Below are positions 62,661 to 64,000 of a stretch of 64,000 nucleotides of DNA, in pieces. A program made the position numbers and the translations under genes. The notes below the pieces were generated by a model that searched no databases, had not been told where the DNA came from, and saw nothing but the letters and a program-made list of their open reading frames with translations. The stretch comes from Diphasiastrum complanatum (taxonomy: Eukaryota > Streptophyta > Lycopodiopsida > Lycopodiales > Lycopodiaceae), in assembly GCA_029204225.1 (NCBI GenBank), contig MU832101.1:1-64000 (forward strand), given 5' to 3'. How positions within the stretch are numbered: position 1 is the stretch's first letter; each line of letters opens with the position of its first letter.

Positions 62661-64000
62661 CCCAACTGGATAGGCCGAGCTAATGCAAGATTTTTTAGTA
62701 TGAAATTCCAATATTGGACAATTAATGAAAGGACCAATGTGAAAGGAACAATGTGCTCACTGATGCACAACAAGCATGTATATTGTATCACATGAGCTTG
62801 GTTGAGATAGGCAAGGATCTCAAGAAGATCAAAGGAGCTTAACAAACAATCCACATTGTTGGTGTGTGTGGCCTTTAGAATATAAGTGTTCAAGGAGGTC
62901 ATGCGGGAGAATCAACTTTGATGGTCACTTTCATAAAGGCACACACCTAGCTAGCATAGACCAACCAGGAAGGTGTGCTTAGAGAAACATATATGAGGTC
63001 ATGCCAGAAATAAATGGACTTATCTATAAGGTCCTTCACAAGTGCTATAAAAGTCCCTACGCAATGTTGCTCTCAAGTATGAGTTGGGAGTTTTTGAATC
63101 TAGTAATGAGTAATAGATCTAAACCATGACTACAATGAGTTGTTAGAGAGTACATCCAGCTGTGTATTCCTTGTTGAGTGAACAAAGACCAAGTAAGTCC
63201 TTTGGATTTGTGCGCTACAAGAGGTACCCATAGTATATTGGAAGGCATATATCTGGAATCACTGATTGGACTACCAAAGACCCAAGTGGGGTCAGACTTT
63301 GGATTCATTTTAGTGGATTGACCAAGAAGGCCTAGTTGACTGTAGTTGTCTGACCTAATATGGTGAAATTATATGGACTCTCGAAGCCCATAATTTCAAC
63401 TAATATCACAAATAGATATTTGCCAAATTGAGGACACAATCTTGACTTTGTAGTGGAAAGCATTCTCAAAAAGCTGGTTTGAATGAAAAGGCCAATCGCT
63501 TTTGAAAGATATGTTTTGCACATATCTTTGTGTCATTTAGACTATATAGTGGACATGTGTCTCTTTCATGATGATTCATGAAAGAGACACATGTCAGAGT
63601 TGAGATATGATTGAGGCCAACTAACCTAGTAACCATGATTATCTTGTACACAATACCTAATGAAGCTAAGTTTATGACTCAGATGTAGTAAATTTAATCG
63701 TTAGCTCATCAATAACTATCCAAGGCTTCAGTCAAGCAACGAGCTATGCACAAGATTTGTATAGATCAAAAAAATTATAGGACATACGATCTTTCAATTA
63801 GTATATATGAAGTTAGAGCAGTCAGCAATAGGAAAGTTCCACCAAGATATCTCCTAGGCATTGGAAATCGTGATAGATTATAAGTTAGACTCCTCTATCT
63901 ATCTTCTCTATATGGATAACAATCTATCAATGCATTGGCTAGACCACTAATATGTACTTTGTGCCTTGACCTGATTAAAAGGTGTGGCAACTATAAGCCA
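62661..64000. other. Terminal region; no gene recognised
   Basis: AT-rich, with no convincing open frame. It contains one perfect 20-bp hairpin (63552-63595). The missing last exon of the host gene was not found here. Confidence 0.5.
63552..63595. repeat. Perfect inverted repeat, 20-bp arms
   Basis: Arms GACATGTGTCTCTTTCATGA and its exact reverse complement flank a 4-base loop, TGAT. It could be a miniature element remnant or a hairpin RNA source. Confidence 0.85.

Overview
The window is nuclear DNA of a land plant. It carries the scattered exons of one plant-type host gene, with GT..AG introns, set in a dense, nested mass of transposable elements. There is no bacterial-style gene organisation, rRNA gene or CRISPR array. 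The lineage cannot be fixed from sequence alone. Introns over 10 kb stuffed with retroelements suggest a large genome such as a fern, gymnosperm or lycophyte, but that is inference.

Host gene: exons on the + strand at 2304-2525, 17162-19892 (seven exons) and 30899-31255 (two exons) encode a saccharopine-dehydrogenase-like NAD(P)-binding protein of the plant/cyanobacterial type (Arabidopsis At1g50450-like). Introns 1 (14.6 kb) and 8 (11.0 kb) are filled by mobile elements. The final exon(s) were not found, so either the gene runs past position 64000 or it is truncated. Exon 1 carries an apparent one-base frameshift.

Mobile-element layout. 3.2-8.0 kb: minus-strand LINE fragments (LINE-A, LINE-B) with an LTR-like insertion. 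7974-15266: a structurally complete but decayed Ty3/gypsy element (Gypsy-1, TSD GATAC) that splits LINE-B and itself carries a 696-bp hAT-type non-autonomous element. 15.3-16.6 kb: the 5' half of LINE-B. 20.3-21.7 kb: LINE-E (+). 22.4-28.3 kb: Gypsy-2, carrying an 84-bp tRNA-derived retroposon and a 404-bp miniature LTR element (TRIM) with a tRNA-like sequence in each LTR. 29.5-30.5 kb: an older gypsy relic. 33.0-40.6 kb: LINE-D and LINE-C in head-to-tail order on the minus strand. 40.6-42.4 kb: LINE-F (+). 43.8-44.5 kb: LINE-G (+), cut by Gypsy-3 (44493 onward). Gypsy-3 is in turn split by a hAT-type element (48725-61434). Inside that sit two 6.23-kb, nearly identical, head-to-tail transposon units separated by an (AT)n tract. 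Each unit has a four-exon transposase gene and a small divergent gene on the opposite strand. 61.5-62.7 kb: LINE and gypsy relics.

The most interesting signals are: (1) the TRIM with a tRNA-like Pol III promoter in each LTR; (2) a LINE family whose copies share a covarying 3' hairpin, a (CT)n tail and C-terminal PIP-box-like motifs; (3) the tandem two-gene hAT element, whose transposase has a long proline-rich tail with AT-hooks and whose units sit in an AT microsatellite.
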